Positions 42,654 through 51,270 of a DNA stretch of 64,000 bases are shown piece after piece. A model generated the notes under the pieces. It saw only the letters and a list, made by a program, of their open reading frames with translations. It made no database searches and was not told the origin of the DNA. The stretch is taken from assembly GCA_017407995.1 (NCBI GenBank), contig JAFQVM010000028.1, forward strand, positions 17,696-81,695. The letters are read 5' to 3'. The position numbers were made by a program, and so were the translations under genes. The DNA comes from Clostridia bacterium (GTDB lineage: Bacteria > Bacillota > Clostridia > Oscillospirales > Acutalibacteraceae). The number at the start of each line of letters is the position of its first letter. The first letter of the stretch is position 1.

Positions 42654-42812
42654 ATGGGATATTTTTATATCGAAAACGAAAACCTGAAAAAGGAATTTGA
42701 AGCGCTTCCGATTGAAATTAAAAATCTTATAATGGAGAGCGGAATAGAGATTAAAAGTTCAGAGCAGCTTCAGATGACAGCTCAGAGGCTTAAAAATCTG
42801 TCTGCAGAATAA
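42654..42812 (+). CDS. 52-residue small protein
   Basis: Short gene with a strong ribosome site (AAAGGAGAG, seven bases before ATG 42654-42656) and a terminator right after its stop. The product begins MGYFYIENENLKKEFEALP and is an acidic, probably helical protein without membrane segment or cysteine; it ends RLKNLSAE. A hairpin (GTATGCGG/CCGCAATAC) lies just upstream of the ribosome site. I do not recognise the family; the middle (IKNLIMESGIEIKSSEQLQ) has the look of small clostridial regulators or spore-related peptides, but that is only an impression. Confidence 0.7.
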   Translation: MGYFYIENENLKKEFEALPIEIKNLIMESGIEIKSSEQLQMTAQRLKNLSAE

Positions 42813-42820
42813 CAACCGTG

Positions 42821-42849
42821 ACGCCTGACGTTAGTCGGGCGTTTTGGTT
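42821..42849 (+). terminator. Terminator after the 52-residue gene
   Basis: Stem ACGCCTGAC (42821-42829) / GTCGGGCGT (42834-42842) with one G-U pair, followed by TTTGGTTTT. Confidence 0.68.
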
Positions 42850-42975
42850 TTATCTGATTTGGTTATATATTTTTTCGAAAATACTATACATATTATGAGG
42901 TGAAGCCTGTCTTAAGAGGGCAAATTGAGGAAAATTTGTGTGCATAATACACAATAATCAAAGAAAAAATTTTAT

Positions 42976-43004
42976 TTGAAATCATTTGTGCTATATGCTA
43001 TAAT
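42976..43004 (+). promoter_or_regulatory. Promoter of the EF-G-like gene
   Basis: -35 TTGAAA (42976-42981), 17-base spacer, -10 TATAAT (42999-43004). It gives a leader of about 100 bases. The stretch 42850-43113 holds no gene, only this promoter and leader. Confidence 0.75.
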
Positions 43005-43113
43005 TTCTTCATTGGCTGTGAATTTTTTTTAGACACAAAGTTAATATAAACTTCGCTTTGGGTGAAAACGCACAGTTTTTACCTTTTGCGTGGAAGCACA
43101 AGGAGGAAATACT

Positions 43114-45162
43114 TTGAAGGCCTATAATGCAAAAGACATCAGAAACATCGCTGTGGCAGGTCACGGCGGAAGAGGAAAAACAACCCTTGCGGAAGCAATG
43201 CTCTACACCGCAAAGGCTACTGACAGACTCGGCAGAACTGCGGACGGTACTACCGTTCTCGACTTTGACGCTGAGGAAAAGAGACGTAAGGCTACGGTTT
43301 CAACCGCTGTTGCACCTGTTGAGTGGAACGGCGCAAAGATAAATATTATCGACACTCCCGGTCTCTTTGACTTTGCAGGCGGTGTCAGTGAAGGTGTCCG
43401 TGCGGCGGACAGCGTACTTATCGTTACAGCAGCAGGTTCCGGTTTTGACGTCGGTGCTGAGAAGGCTCTTGAGGCTGCAAACGCAAGAGGCATCTCAAGA
43501 ATGTTTGCCATTACTCGCTGTGATGCTGATAACACAAACTTCTACAAGACCTTTGCCGCTATAAAGGAAGCAGTCGGCGGAGCTATCTGTCCGGTTATCG
43601 TTCCTTATATGGCAGGCGATAAGGTTGCAGCATACGTAAACCTTGCAAGCCGCAAAGCATTCGACTACAGCAGCGGTGCCAAGAAGGAAGTTGATATGCC
43701 TTCAGACCCGCAGATTGATGAGATGCTTGATATACTTACTGAGGCTGTTGCCTCCAGCGATGACGAGCTGATGGAGAAATTCTTTGAGGGCGAGAGCTTC
43801 ACAAGAGAAGAGATTATCAAGGCTCTCAACACCGGAGTCAGCGACGGTTCAGTTATCCCTGTTTACGCTTGCGCAGGTTACACATGCGAAGCAGTTGACA
43901 TGATTCTTGACGAAATCGTTTACTCTGCTCCTTCTGCAGCAGAAAAATCAGGCGAGGGCGACCTTGCTTGTGACGAGAACGGTCCGCTTGCAGCTATCTG
44001 CTTTAAGACGGTTGCTGACCCGTTCGTAGGTAAGATGTCTTTCTTCAAGGTCGTATCCGGTAAGATAACACCCGATGTTCCCGCTTACAACTCCCGCACA
44101 GAGGAGAGCGAGCGTATGGGCAAGATTGTTATCGTACGTGGCGGCAAGCAGGAAGATGCAACCTGCATTCCCGCAGGTGATATCGGTGTTGTCACAAAGC
44201 TTTCGGGCGTTAAGACAGGTGATACCATCTGCTCACAGAAGAACCCCGTAACATTGGCAGGCGTAGACTTCCCGACTCCTTGTCTTCCTATGGCTGTAAA
44301 GGCCCGCAAGAAGGGTGAAGAGGATAAGGTTGCTGCAGGTCTTAACAGACTCGCTGAGGAAGACCTTACAATCAGCTACTATACAAACACAGAAACAAAA
44401 GAGCAGATTATCTCCGGTCTTGGCGAGCAGCATCTTGATGTTGTTGTGACAAAGCTTAAGAATAAGTTCGGCGTTGAGGTTGACCTCACAGTTCCGAAGG
44501 TAGCATACAGAGAGACTATCGGTAAGAAAGTTGCTGTACAGGGCAGACATAAGAAGCAGTCCGGCGGTAGCGGACAGTTCGGTGACGTCTGGGTTGAGTT
44601 CGAGCCCATCCCGACAGAGGACTTTGAGTTCGCAGAGAGAGTTGTCGGCGGTTCTGTTCCGAAGAACTTCTTCCCTGCAGTTGAAAAGGGACTTCGTGAA
44701 GCTATCCTTAAGGGTCCGCTTGCAGGATATCCCGTTGTCGGCTTGAGAGCTACTCTTTATGACGGCTCATCACACCCCGTTGACTCAAACGAAATGGCAT
44801 TTAAACTTGCTGCAAAGGTTGCTTACAAGAACGGTATGCCTCAGGCTAATCCGAAGCTTCTTGAACCCTATGGCTCTCTCAAGGCTTATATGCCCGGTGA
44901 CAATCTCGGCGATATCATGGGCGACGTTACAAAGCGCCGTGGTCGTGTTCTCGGCATGGGTCCCTGTGAGACCAATCCGAAGCTCCAGGAGCTTGTAGCT
45001 GAAGTTCCTATGGCAGAGATGGGTGATTTCGCAACAGTTCTGCGTTCAGTAACAGCAGGCAGAGGCTGGTTCACATTCGAGTTCGCTCGCTATGAGGATG
45101 CTCCGGCAGTTGTTGCTCAAAAAGTTATCGAAGAGGCAAAGGCAAACGAAGACGAAGATTAA
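43114..45162 (+). CDS. EF-G-like translational GTPase, variant GTP-binding motifs
   Basis: A 682-residue EF-G paralogue with all five domains: N-terminal GTPase, then a beta barrel, domain III, domain IV (YRETIGKK, SGGSGQFGDVWVEFEP) and domain V (PKLLEPYGSLKAYMPGDNLGDIMGDVTKRRGRVLGM). G1 is GHGGRGKTT. G3 reads DTPGLFDF, with Leu where EF-G has the catalytic His (residue 84). G4 reads TRCD (residues 134-137) in place of NKxD. So nucleotide handling may differ from true EF-G. The start is TTG 43114, five bases after AAGGAGGAA. Paralogues of this type (EF-G2) are common in clostridia; the true EF-G is not in this window. Confidence 0.9.
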   Translation: MKAYNAKDIRNIAVAGHGGRGKTTLAEAMLYTAKATDRLGRTADGTTVLDFDAEEKRRKATVSTAVAPVEWNGAKINIIDTPGLFDFAGGVSEGVRAADSVLIVTAAGSGFDVGAEKALEAANARGISRMFAITRCDADNTNFYKTFAAIKEAVGGAICPVIVPYMAGDKVAAYVNLASRKAFDYSSGAKKEVDMPSDPQIDEMLDILTEAVASSDDELMEKFFEGESFTREEIIKALNTGVSDGSVIPVYACAGYTCEAVDMILDEIVYSAPSAAEKSGEGDLACDENGPLAAICFKTVADPFVGKMSFFKVVSGKITPDVPAYNSRTEESERMGKIVIVRGGKQEDATCIPAGDIGVVTKLSGVKTGDTICSQKNPVTLAGVDFPTPCLPMAVKARKKGEEDKVAAGLNRLAEEDLTISYYTNTETKEQIISGLGEQHLDVVVTKLKNKFGVEVDLTVPKVAYRETIGKKVAVQGRHKKQSGGSGQFGDVWVEFEPIPTEDFEFAERVVGGSVPKNFFPAVEKGLREAILKGPLAGYPVVGLRATLYDGSSHPVDSNEMAFKLAAKVAYKNGMPQANPKLLEPYGSLKAYMPGDNLGDIMGDVTKRRGRVLGMGPCETNPKLQELVAEVPMAEMGDFATVLRSVTAGRGWFTFEFARYEDAPAVVAQKVIEEAKANEDED

Positions 45163-45196
45163 TTCAAAACATAGTTTTTTGTTTTCATAAAAACCC

Positions 45197-45243
45197 CCAC
45201 ATACTCCCCACTGTCGTTACGGCAGCGGGGAGTATGTGGTTTT
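45197..45243 (+). terminator. Terminator after the EF-G-like gene
   Basis: Perfect 13-bp stem CCACATACTCCCC (45197-45209) / GGGGAGTATGTGG (45227-45239), internal CTG/CAG continuation, then TTTTATAG. Confidence 0.88.
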
Positions 45244-45333
45244 ATAGAGCATCTTGATGTAATATACAAGACCGTGCAGATAAAAACATTATTGATTAAT
45301 TTTAGTGTCATATTTGCTTATAAAAAACACCTA

Positions 45334-45364
45334 ACTTACATGAAAATTTAAATTTTTTGTAAGT
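45334..45364. promoter_or_regulatory. AT-rich palindrome upstream of the secreted-protein gene
   Basis: A 31-base near-perfect dyad: outer arms ACTTACA (45334-45340) and TGTAAGT (45358-45364), inner AAAATTTAAATTTT symmetric as well. It is a plausible operator for the downstream cassette, or a weak hairpin. The region 45240-45565 is very AT-rich and holds no open reading frame I can support. Confidence 0.45.
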
Positions 45365-45565
45365 GTGCTGATAAAATTGGTAATAATATACACAACGAAA
45401 AGATATATATTAACAAAAGATGTTGTTGATGTTTTTAATTTACAAAGAAGAGCGCCCTCAATACAAGTAGTTTTGATGCGGTTTTGTAATTATTTTTTAT
45501 GCACTGAATAAGGTGTTGGAAAAAAGAGATGCTCGTGAAAGCAAAAACATATAAGGAGGACCCAA

Positions 45566-45997
45566 ATGAAAGCGAAGAGAATAGTGTCTTTAGCACTTGC
45601 TTTACTGTTGTTGACATGCTTGCTGGCTGTCCCGGTTTCTGCTGCAACAGTAACGAAACAGACTGATTTTACTTATCACGATAGTATTATTAAATCATGG
45701 ACGGTAGGTAAGATTACCGGTTATTATACTTATTCTTATAACCCTTCAACCAAAAAACTTATTAATGAAAAAAGCCTAACCTACAGAACTTCCAAGTTGG
45801 CGTTTGCTTGCAAATTTACAGATGTCAGCAAAAAGTGGGATTGGTATAATACGACCGACAGAAACGGTTCGGGATGCGCAGTGTTCAAATGGCGATTTGG
45901 CGTTGGCTTGACAACGCAGTGGGTTACGATAGGAAGTTACCGTAATGATACGATGATGGCTTACGTTTATGGCAATGGAAATTTTGTTCGTCGCTAA
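45566..45997 (+). CDS. Secreted 143-residue protein of unknown function
   Basis: Begins KAKRIVSLALALLLLTCLLAVPVSAATV, a classic Sec signal peptide with cleavage at VSA-A (about residue 27), giving a mature protein of about 117 residues. The mature part is rich in Tyr, Trp, Thr and Ser, with alternating polarity that suggests beta strands (GKITGYYTYSYNP, CAVFKWRFGVGLTTQWVTIGSY), and has only two cysteines, so one disulfide is possible. A strong ribosome site (AAGGAGGA) precedes the ATG. It is followed by an ABC transporter gene pair in the same direction. A secreted antimicrobial or surface protein with its own immunity/export pump is possible; the family is not recognised. Confidence 0.75.
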   Translation: MKAKRIVSLALALLLLTCLLAVPVSAATVTKQTDFTYHDSIIKSWTVGKITGYYTYSYNPSTKKLINEKSLTYRTSKLAFACKFTDVSKKWDWYNTTDRNGSGCAVFKWRFGVGLTTQWVTIGSYRNDTMMAYVYGNGNFVRR

Positions 45998-46100
45998 TTT
46001 TATTAAACGAATCAGTGAAATAAGCTAAAAATGCTTTCACGGGCATCTCTAAGCTATAGATGACACAGAAATAGACAAGGTAGTCAATGGAGGCGTATGG

Positions 46101-46988
46101 ATGGCGAAGATAATATTTAATGATGTTTACAAGAAATTTGGTAATAAAAGCGTTTTGAACGGACTTAGTTTTACTTGTGAAAATGAAGTATTGTTTTTGG
46201 CAGGGAAAAACGGTGCAGGAAAAACAACTTTAATTCGAAGCGCTTTGAAATTAGAAAAAATAGACAGAGGAGATATATCTTATATATCAAACTCGGACAA
46301 CAAGACTATCAATACGGGCGCAGTATTTGATACCCCGTGTTTATATGGACAGATGACATGTGAAGAAAATATTAATCTATTCTGCACAGGTTTTTTGAAA
46401 GATAAAAATCATGTTAAGAGGATATTAGAAAATTTAAATATTGACAGGTCACTTTTGAAAAAGCTTGCTTCGAAGTGCTCTTTTGGTCAACAACATAGAA
46501 TTAGTGTTGCAATAGCCCTGATTAGAAAGCCAACTTTCTTGTTTTTGGATGAGCCGACTATTGGTTTGGACCCCATATCATGGAAGTTGGTCCGTGAGAG
46601 TATTCTTAGAAACAAACAAGAACAAAATGGATGCATTATTATAACAGGGCAAGACTACTTTGAAATGGCAGATTTTTCAGAGAAACTGGTAATTTTAGAT
46701 GAAGGGGTTGCCAAGTTCTCCGGAAAAACGCAAGAGTTCCTTAAAGATTTTCCATACAAAGTATCCCTTACTATACCTTCTAAACTGACGGAAAAAGTTC
46801 AATTTAATGTTCAGCAGGAAACTAAAAATAATGACGGTTCATATACTTACGTTTTTGGGAATGATGTTAAAACGGAGGATGTAGTATTGTTGACCAATGC
46901 AAATAATATACCGATTATTTCACTTTCAACAATTGAGACTAATTTAAAAGATGCAGTATACACTGTAATTGGAGGAGGTGAACAATAA
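46101..46988 (+). CDS. ABC transporter ATP-binding protein
   Basis: A 295-residue ABC ATPase. Walker A AGKNGAGKTTLIRS, Q-loop region near GAVFDTPCLYGQ, signature CSFGQQHRISVA (a variant of LSGGQ), Walker B FLFLDEPTIGLDP, and a switch region where the usual His appears as Gln (IIITGQDYFE). The last 90 residues form an extra C-terminal region. Similar in build to immunity-type (LanF-like) and antibiotic-efflux ATPases. Its last base overlaps the first of the permease ATG, so the two are translated together. 103 bases separate it from the secreted-protein gene. Confidence 0.88.
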   Translation: MAKIIFNDVYKKFGNKSVLNGLSFTCENEVLFLAGKNGAGKTTLIRSALKLEKIDRGDISYISNSDNKTINTGAVFDTPCLYGQMTCEENINLFCTGFLKDKNHVKRILENLNIDRSLLKKLASKCSFGQQHRISVAIALIRKPTFLFLDEPTIGLDPISWKLVRESILRNKQEQNGCIIITGQDYFEMADFSEKLVILDEGVAKFSGKTQEFLKDFPYKVSLTIPSKLTEKVQFNVQQETKNNDGSYTYVFGNDVKTEDVVLLTNANNIPIISLSTIETNLKDAVYTVIGGGEQ

Positions 46989-47887
46989 TGTTGAATTGTC
47001 TAAAAACAGAATTTAAAACGTTTTTTCACATACGAATTGTTGCCGTCTGTCTGTTGGCACTACTGATAGTAACACTTGCGTTTTTTTATAATGGTTTTCA
47101 AAATGTAAAAGACCAAATTATTTATGACAGAAACACTTTAGAAGAAGTTATACAATTTGCAAAAGAAAACGATGATGCGGATGTCGACTACTCTGCAATT
47201 ACTGACAGCCTTACCGAGATATATAAAACTTACAATCCGCAGATGGCACTCAATAATTCGCTGGGAGTACTTTTGGGAATAGCAATTATTGTTTTTCCCA
47301 TTATTTCATCATGCTATATAGGAGCAGAATACGGAAAAAGCCGGACGATTAAGCAGAAGTGTACATATTACTCTCTGCTTCGCATATTTCTTTCAAAGTC
47401 AGTTGTATTGGTTGCCGTAATTACTGCATTTACTATGATATACTCTCTCATTTGCTATATTATTACTGCGAGTGAGTGGAAGAAAATCAATATACTTCTC
47501 AGTAATATTGGAGAAGTGACCTTTGACGGAATAAAAAGCTTCTCTTTAAAAGAAAATGCTGTTTTATTCGGGACAGTTGTAGCTGTTATATTTTTCTACA
47601 CTCTTATTACGATGTTAATATCAAGTGTCTTTAAAGGAAGCACTTTCGGAATAATAGGGGTGGTGGCAATTAACTATATTGTTCTGCCTACCGAATATTC
47701 ACCTCACAATGTAATTTTTGCAATTATTAACAAAGTAATATATACAAGTTCGGTTAGCCCTTATTCATTTTTTGAGAATGGTATTAAATATTTGTCAATA
47801 GGTAATGCGGTTGCATTATTCTCTGTTTATTTTTTTGTGGTTATACTTGCTCTTTTGTTTGTTAGCCTCAGACAGAGAAATAATTAA
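46988..47887 (+). CDS. ABC-2 type permease
   Basis: A 299-residue membrane protein with six predicted helices: one near the N-terminus (IVAVCLLALLIVTLAFFY), a 70-residue extracytoplasmic loop, then five more, ending VALFSVYFFVVILALLFVSL. This is the ABC-2 permease plan. GGAGGTG lies six bases before the ATG, inside the end of the ATPase gene. Together with that ATPase it makes a two-component exporter or immunity pump. The unit ends at a terminator shared with the convergent gene. Confidence 0.85.
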   Translation: MLNCLKTEFKTFFHIRIVAVCLLALLIVTLAFFYNGFQNVKDQIIYDRNTLEEVIQFAKENDDADVDYSAITDSLTEIYKTYNPQMALNNSLGVLLGIAIIVFPIISSCYIGAEYGKSRTIKQKCTYYSLLRIFLSKSVVLVAVITAFTMIYSLICYIITASEWKKINILLSNIGEVTFDGIKSFSLKENAVLFGTVVAVIFFYTLITMLISSVFKGSTFGIIGVVAINYIVLPTEYSPHNVIFAIINKVIYTSSVSPYSFFENGIKYLSIGNAVALFSVYFFVVILALLFVSLRQRNN

Positions 47888-48010
47888 GAGCTCACTGCTT
47901 TTTGCATGGAAAGCTGATATACTTTTAGATTTCTGCAGAAACGTCAACATTTATAAGACCAAGGGCTAAAGCGTTCATAATTATACAAGTTGTTGTCTTG
48001 GTTTAAGGAC

Positions 48011-48050
48011 AAAACACCGCAGTAGCGTTCGTTACTGCGGTGTTTTGTTT
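48011..48050. terminator. Bidirectional terminator between the ABC permease and deacetylase genes
   Basis: Perfect 14-bp stem AAAACACCGCAGTA (48011-48024) / TACTGCGGTGTTTT (48033-48046) with a short loop. T-rich on both sides; it overlaps the last codon of the convergent deacetylase gene. Confidence 0.88.
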
Positions 48051-49543
48051 GTTGTTTGGTCTCTTTTCGGAGTTCTGTAAACAATTCCGGGCTCAAGGTC
48101 TATTCCGTATATCTCATATAGTTCGCTTACCGTGACAAGAACAAAGCCCCTTTTTATAAGCTCCTCTGATATCTCCTCAAAGGTCTCGGCTGTGAGGTCA
48201 TAGAGGTCGTGCATGAGGACGATTTCACCGCCATTGACGTTGTCTAAAACAGAGGCGACAATTTTCTGTTTAGCTCTTTCACGCTGTGTACCGGTACAGT
48301 TGCTGTATTTCCAATCCTTAGTGTCTATGCTCCATTGGACAAGCGGCATCCCGATATCATTCTCAATGCCTTTGAAATCGCCATAGGGCACACGGAAAAG
48401 GGTTGGTGTGCGGCCGGTAATTTCTTTGATAAGTTTGTTTGTCTGGTTTATTTCACTCTTTCTTTTTGCTATGCTCAGATTGCGCAATTTTGCATGGCTG
48501 TATGAGTGGTTGCCGATTTCACAGCCGAGAGAGTTTGCCCTTTTTATTATATCCGCATAGCTGCCGACTCTTGTGCCCAACACGAAGAAAGTGGCGTGAC
48601 TGTTTGTTTTTTCAAGTGTATCAAGGATTCTCGGTGTTATCTCACGGTGCGGTCCGTCGTCAAAGGTGAAAGCGATATATTTTGAGCCTGATGGGATTGA
48701 AGCAGGATAGTTGTTTTCGGTGCTTTCGGACGGTTGAGTCTCTGTTTCTTCCTTTTCAGGCATATCCTCTGTTTGAAAAACGGCATTAAAGATGTCCTTT
48801 GAGATAATATCTTTTAAGTTTTTTACCTGAAGAGCGGCTTCTACACATCCTTCTTCTATGCCAAACAGGGTTCCTGCGTCAAAGTAAAAAATCACTTTAT
48901 CGCCGTTAAAGGAGAAGCTTTGAAAATTCTCAATGTCCTCGGATGTGTTTTGCTTAAATTTATCAGAGCCTGTCATTGAGGAATAAAGGCGGTTGTTTTT
49001 GAAATAGTTAACGACCTGTTTGCTTATTTCAATTTCGGCTTTCGGTTTAAAGATGTCTGAAAATTGTAAATCCTTTTTTTCGTTGAGGTCGAAAAACATG
49101 GTGTGTATATTTTCCGTGTGAATGTTGTTTTTCGGTACAGATGTTTTTTTCTCAAAAACAAGACTTACATACTTGTGGTCGCTGCCGTCTGAGATAAGAT
49201 ACGTCTTATAATCTGCGGTCAGAATGGCAAGCTCATCATCTTTGTGAGCCTTATAATCACCGATGGTCGAGATAAACTCATCGGCAAAGCCCCTGACGGT
49301 ACTCTTAATTATATTGTCAATTTCTGCTATGCCGATTGTCGGGTAGTGTATACCATAGGCATAGTTGTCCTCATATGTTATCATGGATTGGGTGATGCCC
49401 ACTTCTCTGTCCTGGGCTGCGTGCTGAAAATTCAGTTCCTGCGCAACGTCATCAGACTTTCCGTTTGAACAGCCTGATATGCAAGTTGGAATAATGGATA
49501 TACATATAAGCAATATGGTACAGCGCCGTAAAAACATTTTCAT
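48032..49543 (-). CDS. Lipoprotein polysaccharide deacetylase with N-terminal RsiV-like domain
   Basis: About 503 residues. N-terminal lipoprotein signal ending ISGC, so it is anchored to the outer face of the membrane. Residues about 50-250 look like a DUF3298/RsiV-type domain (VFEKKTSVP, HTMFFDLNEKKDLQFSDIF, KVIFYFDAGTLFG). The C-terminal NodB domain is complete: AFTFDDGPH (catalytic base and metal Asp), NHSYSH (metal His pair), RVPYGD, SIDTKDWKY and VLMHDLY. It probably deacetylates peptidoglycan or another wall glycan. The start is ATG 49543 with GGAGG upstream; the longer reading lacks a ribosome site. Confidence 0.9.
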   Translation of the reverse strand: MKMFLRRCTILLICISIIPTCISGCSNGKSDDVAQELNFQHAAQDREVGITQSMITYEDNYAYGIHYPTIGIAEIDNIIKSTVRGFADEFISTIGDYKAHKDDELAILTADYKTYLISDGSDHKYVSLVFEKKTSVPKNNIHTENIHTMFFDLNEKKDLQFSDIFKPKAEIEISKQVVNYFKNNRLYSSMTGSDKFKQNTSEDIENFQSFSFNGDKVIFYFDAGTLFGIEEGCVEAALQVKNLKDIISKDIFNAVFQTEDMPEKEETETQPSESTENNYPASIPSGSKYIAFTFDDGPHREITPRILDTLEKTNSHATFFVLGTRVGSYADIIKRANSLGCEIGNHSYSHAKLRNLSIAKRKSEINQTNKLIKEITGRTPTLFRVPYGDFKGIENDIGMPLVQWSIDTKDWKYSNCTGTQRERAKQKIVASVLDNVNGGEIVLMHDLYDLTAETFEEISEELIKRGFVLVTVSELYEIYGIDLEPGIVYRTPKRDQTTNKTPQ

Positions 49544-49744
49544 TATTATAAATCCTCCGTGGTTTTGTGCTGATATTTCACTCAAAGGTATATATGTTAT
49601 AAACAAAAAACACAGGTAAACAAGCTTTTTTGTAATAAAAACTTAAAAAATGCCAAACAATGCAATTTTTTTCTTTTTTAGAGTAGCATTTTGCGGATAT
49701 TTTTGTATAATAATTATGACTTTAAAATAAAAGGGGTTCTGGCC

Positions 49745-51058
49745 ATGGTAAAGGTCGTAAAGTTCGGCGGAACATCTCTCGCCGAGGCGAAACAGTTTAT
49801 AAAGGTTGCAGGAATAATAAATGCTGACAGTAGCAGAAGGTATATTGTACCGTCAGCTCCCGGTAAGCGTTCGAGCTCTGATACAAAAGTTACCGATATG
49901 TTCTATGCCTGCTATGACGCCGCATCCAGAGGCGTAGATTTCTCTGAACTGTTTGAGAATATCAAAAAGAGATATAACGATATTATTTCCGAGCTTGGGC
50001 TTGATATGTCGCTTGAAAGCGAGTTTGAAAAAATACATAATAATTTTGTCGGCCGTGCAGGACGTGACTATGCGGCCTCAAGAGGCGAGTTCTTGAACGG
50101 CAAAATTGTTGCAAAGCTGTTGGGCTTTGAGTTTATAGATGCTGCAGATGTTATCTTCTTTGACGAAGCGGGCAAATATGATGCTAAGAAAACCATTCCT
50201 GCACTCAGGGAGAGACTTGCTTACACAGAGCACGCAGTTATTCCGGGCTTCTACGGTTCAATGCCGAATGATACTATCCGTACATTCTCAAGAGGCGGTT
50301 CAGATATAACAGGTTCTATTGTTGCAGCTGCGGTTGATGCTGATTTGTACGAGAACTGGACAGATGTTTCAGGCTTCCTGCTTGCAGACCCCCGCATTGT
50401 AGAGAATCCTGAGGTTATAAAGTCCATAACATACAGAGAGCTTCGTGAGCTGTCGTACATGGGTGCAACAGTTATCCATGAGGATGCAATCTTCCCTGTT
50501 ATGCAGAAGAAGATACCCATCAGAATCAAGAACACAAACGCTCCCGAGGATGAGGGAACACTCATTCTTGCCGATACCGATGAGCCTGCAGAGTACACTA
50601 TAACGGGTGTTGCGGGACGCAACGGATTCTCCTCAATCAATATTGAAAAATATATGATAAATAACGAGCCCGGTGCTATCCGCCGTGTGCTTGAGGTGCT
50701 TGAGGAGCACAAGGTCAGCTTTGAGCACATCCCGTCCGGAATTGACAACTTCAGTATCGTCGTAAACTACGAAAGCATTTTTGAGGATATAGATGACATA
50801 ATTTATGACATCAAAAAGGCTACGGGCGCAAGCAGTGTCACGGTTGAAAATTCAATCGCTCTTATTGCGGTCGTCGGAAGGTCGATGAAAGCTACCTGCG
50901 GTGTAGCAAGCACAATTTTCAGCTCGCTTGCTAAGGAGAACATCAATATTAAGATGATAGACCAGGGCTCGAGCGAGATAAATGTTGTTCTTGCTGTTTC
51001 TGAGAAGAACTATGCAAGAACCATAAACGCTATATACAAAGCTTTTGTTAAAAAATAA
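49745..51058 (+). CDS. Aspartate kinase
   Basis: Phosphorylates aspartate, the first step to lysine, threonine and methionine. About 437 residues: KVVKFGGTSLA at the N-terminus, RAGRDYAASRGEFLNGKIVAKLLGF, TFSRGGSDITGSIVAAA and ENWTDVSGFLLADPR in the kinase domain; two ACT domains at the C-terminus (GFSSINIEKYMINN...; SLAKENINIKMIDQGSSEINVVLAV). That places it among feedback-regulated monofunctional enzymes. The start is ATG 49745; the longer reading from 49691 is AT-rich promoter sequence. Whether lysine or threonine is the effector cannot be read here. Confidence 0.93.
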   Translation: MVKVVKFGGTSLAEAKQFIKVAGIINADSSRRYIVPSAPGKRSSSDTKVTDMFYACYDAASRGVDFSELFENIKKRYNDIISELGLDMSLESEFEKIHNNFVGRAGRDYAASRGEFLNGKIVAKLLGFEFIDAADVIFFDEAGKYDAKKTIPALRERLAYTEHAVIPGFYGSMPNDTIRTFSRGGSDITGSIVAAAVDADLYENWTDVSGFLLADPRIVENPEVIKSITYRELRELSYMGATVIHEDAIFPVMQKKIPIRIKNTNAPEDEGTLILADTDEPAEYTITGVAGRNGFSSINIEKYMINNEPGAIRRVLEVLEEHKVSFEHIPSGIDNFSIVVNYESIFEDIDDIIYDIKKATGASSVTVENSIALIAVVGRSMKATCGVASTIFSSLAKENINIKMIDQGSSEINVVLAVSEKNYARTINAIYKAFVKK

Positions 51059-51069
51059 ATTTTATGGAT

Positions 51070-51100
51070 AAGGCAGGCTGAAAGGCCTGCCTTACATTAT
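51070..51100 (+). terminator. Hairpin after the aspartate kinase gene
   Basis: Perfect 9-bp stem AAGGCAGGC (51070-51078) / GCCTGCCTT (51085-51093), only ACATTATAAG after it, so the U-tract is weak. The rest of 51100-51215 holds no gene. Confidence 0.6.
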
Positions 51101-51219
51101 AAGCAGAAAAAGAGCGAATTATTAATACAAAAAAGGTCGACAATTGTCTACCCAATGTTATCATTAAGGTTTACGTTTGTCAACCTTTTTGGGAAAGAAA
51201 AAATAAATATCAAAAAAAT

Positions 51220-51258
51220 AATCCCCTGCGGAGTTTGTTTTCCGTAGGGGATTTGTTT
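51220..51258. terminator. Terminator after glgP
   Basis: Stem AATCCCCTGCGGA (51220-51232) / TCCGTAGGGGATT (51241-51253) with one wobble; T/A runs on both sides make it usable from either direction. Confidence 0.82.
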
Positions 51259-51270
51259 ATTAAAGTTTAA

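Noticed and set aside
45566-45997. Lactococcin-972-type bacteriocin
   Set aside because: Small secreted product next to an ABC pair is reminiscent, but the glycine/tryptophan pattern and the large associated membrane protein of that family are not present. Left as unknown secreted protein.
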